64,000 nucleotides of DNA from CBDHDN01 sp965261585 (GTDB lineage Bacteria > Pseudomonadota > Alphaproteobacteria > UBA6615): positions 1-64,000 of the forward strand of contig CBDHDN010000071.1 of assembly GCA_965261585.1 (NCBI GenBank), read 5' to 3'. Made by a program: the position numbers and the translations under genes. Below, one piece after another: positions 55,957 through 64,000 of this stretch. Under the pieces are notes generated by a model. It was given only the letters and a program-made list of their open reading frames with translations, ran no database searches and had not been told where the DNA came from. The number at the start of each line of letters is the position of its first letter. Positions within the stretch are counted from its first letter, which is position 1.

Positions 55957-56406
55957 GTGGCAGCGATCCCCGCCAGCATTCTGCTCGCCTGCACGCGCAA
56001 CATCATCCGCTCGCCGATGGCCGAGGCGATGATGAAGCGGCTGCATGGCACGCGGGTCTTCGTCGACAGTGTCGGCGTCGAGCGCGAGGAGGCCGGCGCC
56101 GACCCGTTCGCCATCGAGGTGATACGCGAGATCGGTCTCGACATCAGCGGTCATCGGCCGCTGGCGTTCGACGATCTGGACGACATGTCGTTCGACTTGA
56201 TCGTCACGTTTACGCCCGAGGCGCGCGCGCGGGCCGAGGCGCTGACGCGGGCCATGGCCTGCGAGGTCGCCTACTGGCCGACCGTCGATCCAACGCTGGT
56301 CGTCGGTAACCGGACCACCCTGCTGGCCGCATATCGCGAAGTCCGCGACGCCATCGGGGCCCGTCTCGAACGAGAATTTCCCGCCCTGCCGGCATCGTCC
56401 GGATGA
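55957..56406 (+). CDS. low-molecular-weight phosphotyrosine phosphatase-like protein
   Basis: 149 residues. The P-loop ILLACTRNIIRSPMAEAM has the CxxNxxRS pattern of the family; the general-acid region is WPTVDPT. It originally followed the UPF0262 stop (TGA at 55949-55951) by five bases. The GTG at 55957 is the best start; upstream codons belong to the IS and to the UPF0262 remnant. Confidence 0.88.
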   Translation: MAAIPASILLACTRNIIRSPMAEAMMKRLHGTRVFVDSVGVEREEAGADPFAIEVIREIGLDISGHRPLAFDDLDDMSFDLIVTFTPEARARAEALTRAMACEVAYWPTVDPTLVVGNRTTLLAAYREVRDAIGARLEREFPALPASSG

Positions 56407-56542
56407 GCGCGTGGGCTCGGCGGGTGCCTTAAGGGCCAGGCGCGCCCGTAGTTGCATTGGGGGTTGAATTCAGCGGCAAACTCGTGGCGTATAGCCGCCT
56501 GGTGCCGCCGCTGACGGCGCCTCTTTGAAAGACGGACACGGA

Positions 56543-56761
56543 ATGGCGAAAGAAGACCTGCTGGAGTTCTCGGGAACGGTCGTCGAGGTCCTGCCGAACG
56601 CGATGTTTCGTGTCAAGCTGGACAACGAGCACGAGGTTCTGGCGCACACGGCAGGCAAGATGCGTAAGCACCGTATTCGTGTCCTGGCCGGCGACAAGGT
56701 CAATGTCGAGATGACGCCATACGACCTGTCCAAAGGCCGCATTACCTTCCGCTTCAAATAG
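56543..56761 (+). CDS. infA: translation initiation factor IF-1
   Basis: 72 residues, an S1/OB-fold protein: KEDLLEFSGTVVEVLPNAMF to DLSKGRITFRFK. Essential in initiation at the 30S subunit. The start at 56543 gives the invariant MAKED N-terminus. It lies between direct copies of the IS3-like element. Confidence 0.98.
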   Translation: MAKEDLLEFSGTVVEVLPNAMFRVKLDNEHEVLAHTAGKMRKHRIRVLAGDKVNVEMTPYDLSKGRITFRFK

Positions 56762-56867
56762 TGTGCCCGCCGGCTCGCCCGGCTAGTGGCCAGAAGCCGG
56801 CGCTTGGTACTCAGGCGCCGAAATCGCCGCTGCGACAGCGCCGCGCGATCGTTCGTGCGCGCCCGGC

Positions 56868-57458
56868 ATGAACCGCGGGACCGAGACGGCGACCCTCGTG
56901 CTGGCGTCCGCTTCGCCGCGGCGGCGGGCGCTGCTGGCGCAGATCGGCGTTGCACCGGACGCCATCGATCCGGCCGATATCGACGAGACTGCGGCGCCGC
57001 GCGAGCAGCCGGTGGCGCTGGCCCGGCGCCTGGCGGCGGCCAAGGCGGCGGCGGTCGCGGTGCGTCATCCCGGCGCCTATGTGCTGGCCGCCGACACGGT
57101 CGTCGCGGTCGGCCGGCGCATCCTGCCGAAGGCCGCCGATGCGGCGACCGCGCGGCGCTGCCTCATGCTGCTGTCCGGCCGCCGCCACCGCGTCGTCGGC
57201 GGCATCGTCGTCGTCGCGCCCGACGGCCGCCGCGCCGAGCGCCTCGTGACCACGGCCGTCAAGTTCAAGCGCCTGACAGCCGACGAGATTGCCGACTACG
57301 TGGCGACCGAGGAGTGGCAGGGCAAGGCCGGCGGCTACGCGATCCAGGGCGCCGTGGCGGCGTTCATACCGTGGCTCAACGGCTCCTACACGAACGTCGT
57401 CGGCCTGGCGCTGCCCGAGGCCCGCGACGCGCTCTGCGGCCTCGGCTACCGATGCTGA
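56868..57458 (+). CDS. maf: Maf-like nucleoside triphosphate pyrophosphatase
   Basis: 196 residues. Family motifs are LVLASASPRRRALL, LAADTVVAVG and GKAGGYAIQGAVAAFI. Maf proteins remove noncanonical or excess nucleotides. Its stop overlaps the rng ATG. Confidence 0.95.
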   Translation: MNRGTETATLVLASASPRRRALLAQIGVAPDAIDPADIDETAAPREQPVALARRLAAAKAAAVAVRHPGAYVLAADTVVAVGRRILPKAADAATARRCLMLLSGRRHRVVGGIVVVAPDGRRAERLVTTAVKFKRLTADEIADYVATEEWQGKAGGYAIQGAVAAFIPWLNGSYTNVVGLALPEARDALCGLGYRC

Positions 57459-58686
57459 TCGACACGATCGTGCTGGAGCGCAGCCCGGGCGAGCTGCGCG
57501 CGGCGTTGCTGGCCGGCGACGCGGTCTGGCAGGTCGACCATTTCCGCGATCATGCGCCCGTCCGCGTCGGCGCCCTCCATCGTGGCCGCGTCACCCGGGT
57601 CAACCCCGGGGTCAACGCCGCATTCGTTGCGCTGGGCGATGGCCCGGACGGCTTCCTCAGGGCCCGCGACGCGGTCGGCGCCGGCGGCGCCGGCAAGCTC
57701 GCCCGCATCGCCGAGTGCGTGCATGAGGGCGCGGCGCTCGTCGTTCAGATCACCGCCGACGCCCACGGCACCAAGGGTCCGCGGGTTACGGCGGCCGTAC
57801 GGCTGTCCGGCTATCTGCTCGACCTGCTGCCGGCGTGCCGCCGGGCGAGCAGGATGCCCTGATCACGGCTGCCGCCGCGGCGCTGCAGCCCGGCGAGGGG
57901 GCCAGGCTGCGGCGCCCGCTGGTCGGGCTCGTCCGCCACGCGCCGGCCGAGGCTGCCGCCCAAGTGGCGGTGGAAGCGGCGGCCCTGCGGGCCCAGTGGC
58001 AGGCGGCCCTGGCCACGAGCGAGGCGGGCCCGGCCTGCCTCGACGGCGGGCCGCCGCCGATCGCCCGCGTGCTCGGCGAGCATGCCCACCCGCGCCTTGC
58101 CGCCATCGTCGTCGGCGATCATGCGACGCGCGCGGCGGCGCTGCGCTGGGCCGAGCGCGCGCAGCCGGCGCTCGCCGAGCGCATTGTGCTCGACGCCCCG
58201 GCGCCCTTCGCGGCGCACGACGTCGACGCGGCGATCGATGCCGCCCTGGCGCCGTGCGTGCCGCTGGCCAGCGGCGCGGCGCTTATCTTCGAGGCCGGCG
58301 AGACGCTGACCGCCATCGACGTCGACACGGCCCAGCACCTGGGGCGGGCAGGCTGGACGGCGCGCGACGTCGGCCACGAGGCGGTGCCCGAGATCGCCCG
58401 CCAGTTGCGCCTGCGCTCGATCGGCGGCGCCATCGTCATCGACCTCCTGAAATCAAGCCGTGGCGGCGACCGGGAGGGCGTCCTGCGGGCGCTGCGGGCG
58501 GCGCTCGCCGGCGATCCGGCACGCTGCCACGTGCTTGGCGTCTCCCATCTCGGCCTGGTCGAGCTGACCCGGCAGCGCCGCGGCCCGACGCTCGCCGCCA
58601 CCGAACACCGTAATGCTTCGCTCCTGCACCGCGGCCATGAACCCCGGTCAAAACCCGTCCCGATTCGCCTCATTCGAGACAGATGA
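57452..58686 (+). pseudogene. rng: ribonuclease E/G family gene (rng), frameshifted
   Basis: The first frame (LIDTIVLERSPGELRAALLA, S1-like RVGALHRGRVTRVNPGVNAA) runs to about 57840. Family sequence then continues in another frame from VPPGEQDALI through TAIDVDTAQHLGR, GGAIVIDLLKSS and VSHLGLVELTRQRRG to 58686. A one- or two-base indel at 57825-57845 causes it, though a sequencing error is possible. A short unrelated tail ends the frame before mobile DNA. Confidence 0.85.
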
Positions 58687-58730
58687 CCGGCCCAACAGGA
58701 CACAATCATTCGCATCATGAAATATCCGGG

Positions 58731-58839
58731 CTAGTGTACCGACTCAGTCAGAGCCGTCACAGTGGAAACCTGATTCTGAATACAAAACAACGGGTTGCTC
58801 CAGCACACGGTGAATCATTTGTCTGGATCGGTGCACTAG
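58731..58839. mobile_element. 109-bp MITE-like element, copy 2
   Basis: Reverse complement of copy 1 at 5427-5535, same length, nearly identical. One end reads CTAGTGTACCGA with a C to T change. It marks the start of the mobile cluster between rng and yacG. Confidence 0.88.
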
Positions 58840-58870
58840 TGCCCACCATCGTAGAAGCATGCGACGGTCC

Positions 58871-58930
58871 CCACCCTTCGACAAGTTCAGGGTGAGGCCC
58901 TCGTGCTGAGCCTGTCGAAGTATGATGGGA
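58871..58930. repeat. REP-like palindrome
   Basis: CCACCCTTCGACAAGTTCAG and CTGAGCCTGTCGAAG form a long interrupted inverted repeat. Very similar sequences are widespread between genes in many proteobacterial genomes. No gene in 58687-59013. Confidence 0.7.
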
Positions 58931-59047
58931 TGGACCTTCCCGACCCCACGTACGGGCTCGATAGTGGCCCATTGATTGCAGCGGCAATCATCCAGCGAGA
59001 GGAGGGAAGGTCCATGAACGACTCTACGGTAGGTAGGGATTGATTTG

Positions 59048-60498
59048 GGGGATGTCCCGGGCTCTGTTGAAAAGCTGAAGTAGGCGTCGTCCGCCTGGAG
59101 CCGTTAGGCTCTGGGTGCTGATTCCATCAAGGAGAACGACGCCATGACCAAGACTACACGCAACGACCGTTCCTCGGAACCATCCTGTCGGCTCTTGCCA
59201 TCGATGCCGGAGGCCTTCGACGATCTGCGCATGAGCGTCGATCGCTTCTGCCTTTTGGCGGGCCTCGAGTCTTTGAACGAGATGATGTCGGCGGACGCGG
59301 AAGCCTTGTGCGGTTCGCGCCACGCCCGCTCGGGCGAGCGCAAGTGCCATCGATGGGGCACGACCCGGAGCGAGATCGCCTACCACGGCGGCAAAGTGAA
59401 GGTCGAACGCCCTCGGGTGCGGGACTTCGCGGGTCGGGAGATGAGCCTGCCGAGTTGGGCGCTGCTGTCGGAACCCGAACTCTTGCAAGCCTGGGCGATG
59501 AATCTGATGGTGATCAACGTCTCGACCCGCAAGTATGCCCGCGCGGTGCGCCCGCCGGACGATGCGGGCGGCGATCTGCCGGCGGCATCGGGTGACGCAA
59601 CCTCGAAGTCGGCGGTCTCGCGCCGTTTCGTTGCGTTGACGCGAAGCAAGCTGAAGGCCTGGCTGGCGAGCCCGCTCGACGATCTCGATCTCGTGGTGCT
59701 CCAGATCGACGGGCTCCATGTCGGCGATCACCTGATGGTGGCGGCGATCGGCATCGACACCGGCGGCGCGAAGCACGTGCTGGGCCTGGCCGAGGGCGCG
59801 ACGGAGAACGCGGCCACGGTGCAAGCCATGCTCGACAACCTGATCGAGCGCGGTCTCGATCCCGAACGGCCTCGGCTCTACATCGTCGACGGCGCCAAGG
59901 CGCTCTCGAAGGCGATCCGGCGGACCTTCGGGCGGGCGGCGGCCCTCCAGCGCTGCCAGGTGCACAAGGGGCGCAACATCACGGACCGGCTGGACGAGAG
60001 CCTCCATGCCGGCGTCAGGAAGGTCTTGCGGCAGGCCTGGCAGCAGGACGACGCGGCCAAGGCCGAACGGCTCTTGCGCAACCTCGCCCGCCGTCTGGAG
60101 CATGACGCACCCGGCGTCTCGGGCTCGATCCTGGAGGGCCTGGACGAGATCCTGACGGTGATCCGGCTCGGCCTCCCGCCGCAACTTCGACGCTCGCTGG
60201 CTTGCACCAACGCCATCGAGAACGCGATCGGCACCGTCCGGACGGTGCAGCGGAACGTCAAGCGCTGGCGCAACGCCGAGATGGCGCTGCGTTGGACCGC
60301 CGCCGGCCTCTTGGAGGCGCAAAAGACCTTCCGCCGCCTCAAGGCCTACCGCCAGCTCCCCATCCTCGACGCCGCCCTGCGGGAGGCGGTGAGAAAGGCC
60401 GGAGCAAAGTCCGTCATTGAAGACATCGAGGTGGCCGCGTAGCCTCTCGATCAGAAGATGCCTATCTCGCACTTTTCAACATTGGGTGGGACATCGCC
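59048..60498 (+). mobile_element. IS256-family element of a second type
   Basis: 1451 bp with TTGATTTG duplicated at 59040-59047 and 60499-60506. Ends GGGGATGTCCC and, inverted, GGCGATGTCCC, then TGTTGAAAAG shared a few bases inside. Unrelated to the IS256 copies at 33856, 39103 and 46234. Confidence 0.9.
59144..60442 (+). CDS. IS256-family (mutator-type) transposase, second type
   Basis: 432 residues, intact, with AAGGAG upstream. DDE landmarks: LVVLQIDGLHVGDHLMVAAI, RLYIVDGAKALSKAIRR and ACTNAIENAIGTVRTVQRN. Zinc-binding-like CHRWG near the N-terminus. Confidence 0.95.
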   Translation: MTKTTRNDRSSEPSCRLLPSMPEAFDDLRMSVDRFCLLAGLESLNEMMSADAEALCGSRHARSGERKCHRWGTTRSEIAYHGGKVKVERPRVRDFAGREMSLPSWALLSEPELLQAWAMNLMVINVSTRKYARAVRPPDDAGGDLPAASGDATSKSAVSRRFVALTRSKLKAWLASPLDDLDLVVLQIDGLHVGDHLMVAAIGIDTGGAKHVLGLAEGATENAATVQAMLDNLIERGLDPERPRLYIVDGAKALSKAIRRTFGRAAALQRCQVHKGRNITDRLDESLHAGVRKVLRQAWQQDDAAKAERLLRNLARRLEHDAPGVSGSILEGLDEILTVIRLGLPPQLRRSLACTNAIENAIGTVRTVQRNVKRWRNAEMALRWTAAGLLEAQKTFRRLKAYRQLPILDAALREAVRKAGAKSVIEDIEVAA

Positions 60499-60770
60499 TT
60501 GATTTGTCCAAGCGCGCGATGCAGCTTTGCGTGCAGACTGGCGACGACACGATTGTCGAGGAGACGCGAGTGCCGCGCGACGCGTTTGTCGCTGCCGTAC
60601 AGCGATATCCAGGAGCGATCGTGGTGATGGAAGCGTGTGGCGGCGCGCACCATTGGGGACGGACGTTGCAGCTGCTGGGCCACGAGGTGCGGTTGATTGC
60701 GCCTTACGTCGCGAAGGCCTATCGCGACCCAGCATTGTAGCGCACCCGGTTCCTTGGACACAAGTTTGTC

Positions 60771-61676
60771 TCACGCGGCGGGCCTGATTGAGATCGCGGC
60801 GTGCCACGCCTGACGAGCTTGAGCGGGGCTCAGGTAGCCGTTCTTTTCGACGATCCACTGGGCATTGTAGAGTTCGACGAAGTCGCGGACGGCGTCCCGC
60901 AGCTCCGCGATGTTGCGGTAGATGCGACCATGGATGATCTGTTCCTTCAGCGTGCGATTGAACCGCTCGGCGACGCCGTTGGTCTGGGGCTCGGCGACGA
61001 AGGCGTAGGACGGCTGGATACCCCAGAACTTGATCTGGTTGGTGAAGTGGTCCGACAGATACTGGGAGCCGTGATCCATCCGCAAGGCCAGCCCCCGAGC
61101 CGCGCCGGCCGCGGTCGAGCCATACAGCCCGGCAAGCCCCATGGAGATCGGCTGCAGGGCGGCGAAGCGGTCGCCGCGCTTGCAGACATGCCAGCCGACA
61201 CACTCGGCGTTCCAATGCTCGACGGCGGTGAAGATCCAGCCCCAGCCGTCGTCCACCGTGAACACCCGAACGCCATCGGTGCCCCACATGAGGTTCGGGG
61301 CATGAGTGATGATCTCACCGTCATGGGGATTGCCGCCACGGCGGCGGCAGCGATGGGGCGAGAGCAGATTGTTCTCGCGCATCAGGCGGAGCACCCGCTT
61401 GCGGGCAACCCGGATGTCGCGACAGACCCGAAGCCGAGCCCAGACCTTGCGGTAGCCCTCGCCCTCCCAGGGCGATGCCTCCAGGTCGGCTTCGATCGCC
61501 ACCAGCAGCGCCTGGTCCGAGATCGCGGGCTTCGGTCCCCGACGCTTTGCCGGCGGCTGCTCGGCGTGCTGGCCGGAGGTCATGGCGTAGAACGAGGAGC
61601 GGGCCATGCCCCAGGCGGCGCAGACCCGCCGCAGGCCGTAGGCCAGACCCGTGCCGGGCGAGGTGGCGGCACTCAT
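60771..61676 (-). CDS. IS3-like transposase OrfB, copy 2
   Basis: 301 residues, intact; one difference seen from copy 1 (glycine for aspartate in ECVGWHVCKRGD). The integrase core D, D and E residues are intact. Confidence 0.92.
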   Translation of the reverse strand: MSAATSPGTGLAYGLRRVCAAWGMARSSFYAMTSGQHAEQPPAKRRGPKPAISDQALLVAIEADLEASPWEGEGYRKVWARLRVCRDIRVARKRVLRLMRENNLLSPHRCRRRGGNPHDGEIITHAPNLMWGTDGVRVFTVDDGWGWIFTAVEHWNAECVGWHVCKRGDRFAALQPISMGLAGLYGSTAAGAARGLALRMDHGSQYLSDHFTNQIKFWGIQPSYAFVAEPQTNGVAERFNRTLKEQIIHGRIYRNIAELRDAVRDFVELYNAQWIVEKNGYLSPAQARQAWHAAISIRPAA

Positions 61677-62083
61677 CGCCGCGACCTCCGCCGCCCCAAA
61701 GGGCCGAAGGTCTCCGTCTTGGCCTCCAGCAGTTCCACCTGCATGGTCAACTCTCCGATCCGCTTCATGGCGCTATCCAGTTCCGCCTGCACCGGATCGC
61801 CCTTGCGTTGCTTGAGCGAGGCGTCGATCCCGCCGATCGCTTTCTCACGCCACTGCTCGAGCCGGAAGATCTCTACGCCCAACTGGCGCGACAGAAGTTG
61901 CACCGGCTCGTCACGCAAAAGCCGCAGAACGACCTCACGCTTGCGCGCCACCGTCCATCGCTGGCCAAGTCCCAGCGGGCCTGCCGGCAAAGCCTGGCCT
62001 GGGGAAAACGTGGACGAGCCAAGCTCGCCCGCATTTACCACAGGCCCATCAACAGTAACTTTCTTCTCAAAATTACCGGTCAT
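61673..62083 (-). CDS. IS3-like transposase OrfA, copy 2
   Basis: 136 residues, near-identical to copy 1 (changes in the first 40 residues only: G for D, T for A, P for L). The start after AAGGAGG is conserved. Confidence 0.88.
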   Translation of the reverse strand: MTGNFEKKVTVDGPVVNAGELGSSTFSPGQALPAGPLGLGQRWTVARKREVVLRLLRDEPVQLLSRQLGVEIFRLEQWREKAIGGIDASLKQRKGDPVQAELDSAMKRIGELTMQVELLEAKTETFGPLGRRRSRR

Positions 62084-63225
62084 GTTCCGGTCCTCCTTGG
62101 ACACTTCGATTAAGCCAATTCTGTGTCCAAGGAAATCGGGTCCGACTCATCGCGACCCGGCGTGCAAGGACGATCGGCGCGATGCCCGGGCGATCACGGA
62201 AGCGGGTGGACGTCGGCACGTCCGTGCGATCCCGGTCAAGGACGAGGCAACGCAAGCACTGCAGTCGCTGGAGCGGATCGAGGCGCTCTATGCCCGCCAA
62301 CGCACCCAGCTCGCCAACACGCTGCGAGGCCTGCTTGCGGAGTTCGGCATCGTCGTGCCGAAGGGACCCGCCCAGTTGACCCGCCGGCTTCCGGAACTGA
62401 TGGCTTCGTGGCGTTGGGCGGTGGTGCCGGCGACGCTGCAGGAAGGGCTTTGCGATCTCTTCGGCCAGTTCGTGGCAACGGGCGAGAAGCTTGCTGAGGC
62501 GAAGCAGCGTCTGACGGCGGTGGCCGCACATGACGAGCGGGCGCGCCTGCTCACGAGCATACCGGGCTTCGGCCGGCTGGTCGCCGCGGGCTTCATCGCC
62601 GCGGTCGGCGATGCCTCCCGGTTCGCCTGCGGTCGCGATCTCGCCGCCTGGGTCGGGCTCACGCCGAAGCTCTATCAGAGCGGCGAGGCCCGGTTACTGC
62701 TCGGCATCTCCAAGCGCGGCAATGAGCGGCTCCGCAGCCTGCTCGTCATCGGCGCTCAATCGATGCTGCGACGCTACGGCGAAGGCCGCCATCCCGACGA
62801 CCCGCTTGCCCAGTGGGCCCGCGCACTCCTCAAGCGAAAGCCCCGCAACGTGGTCGCCGTCGCGCTCGCCAACAAGCTTGCCCGCATCGCCTGGCGCGTC
62901 GCCGTCAGCGGGCAGCCCTATCGAGCCCGCCGCGCGTAATCGAAACTTGCGACACAAGGTGACGGACCGCCGTGCAGAACACGCAGCCGCATAGGCCGAA
63001 ATCCTCATGGGCCGTTTCTGGCCGTAAGTATGATCGGGTCAACGCGGCCAGAGCGAAGCTCCATCTTGGCCCGGGCATGCTCAAAAGCCCATCTCTCGTG
63101 GCCGAATACATGTACGTCGCACAACGTCCCCGCCTTGACCGGTCGGGAAGGTCCATACATGAGGGCCGGGTGCTCGGCGACTCACTCTCTTATGAAAGCG
63201 GGCACCGGCCCAAACTTGGTGAGCG

Positions 63226-63429
63226 ATGAATACGAAGCCGCCGCCGCGCAAGGAACGCTCCTGTCCGATCTGTGGACGGCCGACGGCCGCCCGCTATCGG
63301 CCGTTCTGCTCGTCCCATTGCGCCAATGTTGATCTCGGCCGTTGGGTCGGCGGGCACTACCGCATTCCGACCAGCGAGGGGCCGGCCGACGGCGACGACC
63401 ACGGCGGCCACGGCACCGACGACGCCTGA
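63226..63429 (+). CDS. yacG: DNA gyrase inhibitor/zinc-ribbon protein YacG
   Basis: 67 residues. Zinc ligands CPICGRP and FCSSHCANVDLGRWVGGHYR are the YacG signature, followed by an acidic tail. YacG binds GyrB. In related genomes it directly follows rng; here the IS nest lies between them, so it must rely on a new or IS-derived promoter. Confidence 0.93.
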   Translation: MNTKPPPRKERSCPICGRPTAARYRPFCSSHCANVDLGRWVGGHYRIPTSEGPADGDDHGGHGTDDA

Positions 63430-63495
63430 TCGGCCCGCGGCGGCGAGGCTGGACAGCTCAAGTGAAAGTTCCTATACCGCGCTTTCGCTTGCGAC

Positions 63496-63571
63496 GCCCA
63501 GGTAGCTCAGCAGGTAGAGCAGGGGACTGAAAATCCCTGTGTCGGTGGTTCGATTCCGCCCCTGGGCACCA
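63496..63571 (+). tRNA. tRNA-Phe (GAA anticodon)
   Basis: 76 nt with encoded CCA. The acceptor stem is GCCCAGG/CCTGGGC, the anticodon arm GGGGACTGAAAATCCCT shows GAA, and the T-arm is GGTGGTTCGATTCCGCC. An integrase gene follows 136 bp downstream, so its 3' end is the probable attachment site of an integrative element. Confidence 0.98.
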
Positions 63572-63706
63572 CTCCCCCTTCCCGCCTATTCCGCTGACGT
63601 TCCAAAAAGCCCTGATTCTCTAGGGGCTTCCGGCCTTTTAGTGCTTGCTTGTTCCGTTCGATTCCCATAAATTCCCCGATAGAACGTTGGGGAAAGTGTG
63701 GGGAAA

Positions 63707-64000
63707 GTGAACAGATTATTGGCCGCCAAGGTCAAGAAAATCACCGAACCGGGCCTGCATGGTGACGGTGGGACCCTCTATCTGGCCGTCGCGCCAGGCG
63801 GGTCCAAGAGCTGGATTCAGCGACTCACAATCGACGGCAAGCGTTGCGACGTCGGACACGGCGGCTGGCCGCTGGTCTCGCTGGCCGAAGCGCGCGAGGC
63901 CGCATTCGCCAATCGAAAGCTCGCGCGCGCCGGCGGTGACCCGCTCGCGGAAAAGCGCCGGTCCAAGATGCCGACGTTCCGACAGGCCGCCGAAAAGACC
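63707..64000 (+). CDS. tyrosine recombinase/integrase, P4-type, N-terminal part
   Basis: 98 codons to the window edge. The N-terminal arm-type DNA-binding domain (DUF4102 type) is seen in LAAKVKKITEPGLHGDGGTL, LYLAVAPGGSKSWIQRL and SLAEAREAAFANRKLARAGG followed by DPLAEKR. The catalytic domain lies outside the window. The GTG at 63707, or another at 63698 in the same frame, is the start. Its position next to tRNA-Phe indicates an integrated genomic island or prophage to the right. Confidence 0.9.
   Translation, partial: MNRLLAAKVKKITEPGLHGDGGTLYLAVAPGGSKSWIQRLTIDGKRCDVGHGGWPLVSLAEAREAAFANRKLARAGGDPLAEKRRSKMPTFRQAAEKT

Larger units (their letters stand above)
60736..62149 (-). mobile_element. 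IS3-like two-ORF element, copy 2
   Basis: 1414 bp, same orientation as copy 1. The flanks TCGCGACCCAGCAT (60722-60735) and TCGCGACCCGGCGT (62150-62163) look like a 14-bp target duplication with two later changes. It interrupts the IS110 transposase after AYRDPA. Confidence 0.9.
59014..62939 (+). pseudogene. IS110-family transposase split by two ISs
   Basis: Pieces are 59014-59047 (MNDSTVG), 60507-60735 (SKRAMQLCVQ to VAKAYRDPA) and 62164-62939 (CKDDRRDARAITEAG to the stop). The DEDD-type N-terminal region and the C-terminal transposase_20 region (LTSIPGFGRLVAAGFIAAVG) are recognised. The first piece also carries a 4-bp insertion (GTAGGTAGGG) that shifts the frame, so it is broken three ways. 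Confidence 0.88.
58930..63156 (+). mobile_element. IS110/IS1111-type element containing two further ISs
   Basis: A perfect 15-bp inverted repeat, ATGGACCTTCCCGAC (58930-58944) and GTCGGGAAGGTCCAT (63142-63156), brackets the transposase, as in the IS1111 subgroup, where subterminal inverted repeats are usual. Two insertions lie inside: an IS256-family element (59048-60498) and IS3-like copy 2 (60736-62149). Exact tips are not certain. Confidence 0.82.

Overview
The window is GC-rich chromosomal DNA, most likely from an alphaproteobacterium of the Rhodospirillales type. The evidence is a complete system I cytochrome c maturation operon (ccmA to ccmI) divergent from acnA, an fdxA-carD pair, the alphaproteobacterial families UPF0262 and DUF2948, the order murA, DUF2948, hisG, UPF0262, low-mass phosphatase, infA, maf, rng, yacG, tRNA-Phe, and a short-form HisG. 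No database search was possible, so family names rest on recognised motifs and gene order.

Layout. 1-6896 (minus): ccmABCDEFGHI, with a 109-bp MITE-like insert between ccmB and ccmC. 7355-23312: housekeeping genes (acnA, a DUF1223 protein, htpG, a SUV3-like helicase with an S4 RNA-binding protein, a TerB-like protein, fdxA, carD, a degenerate metallophosphoesterase, an M48 lipoprotein protease with a nuclease-fold protein, pip, a pteridine reductase-like SDR and folB). 23361-32117: two Gfo/Idh/MocA oxidoreductases, two TIM-barrel sugar isomerases and a PhyH dioxygenase (probably carbohydrate or polyol catabolism), plus a membrane methyltransferase, an orphan Flp pilin, rsgA, a cyclase fragment and a frameshifted MscS channel.

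32115-48266 is an insertion-sequence island that has captured core genes (EamA transporter, rpsD, sulfotransferase). It holds an IS1380 remnant, three copies of one IS256-family element, one intact and one truncated copy of an IS630-family element, an IS66-family element with 8-bp target duplication, and an IS5-family element interrupted by IS256 copy 3. A 332-bp sequence with internal 120-bp repeats is tandemly duplicated, and the nested IS stack sits in the junction. The island ends at tRNA-Thr. 48481-58686 returns to core genes (nitrilase, dcd, murA, DUF2948, hisG, UPF0262, phosphatase, infA, maf, rng), with an IS630-family element in the stop codon of a small gene and an IS3-like element in the last codons of UPF0262. 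58731-63156 is a second nest: an IS110/IS1111-type element containing another IS256-family element and a second IS3-like copy. yacG and tRNA-Phe follow. The window ends inside a tyrosine recombinase gene next to tRNA-Phe, probably the left edge of an integrative element.

The most interesting unexplained structure is a small repeat family (four copies) whose ends coincide with or closely follow stop codons of resident genes. It carries one or two hairpins that differ between copies by compensatory base changes. Other points are a full-length phosphatase-fold protein lacking nearly all expected metal ligands, an IS3-like element with 14-bp target duplications, and the trapping of rpsD and infA between direct IS repeats.
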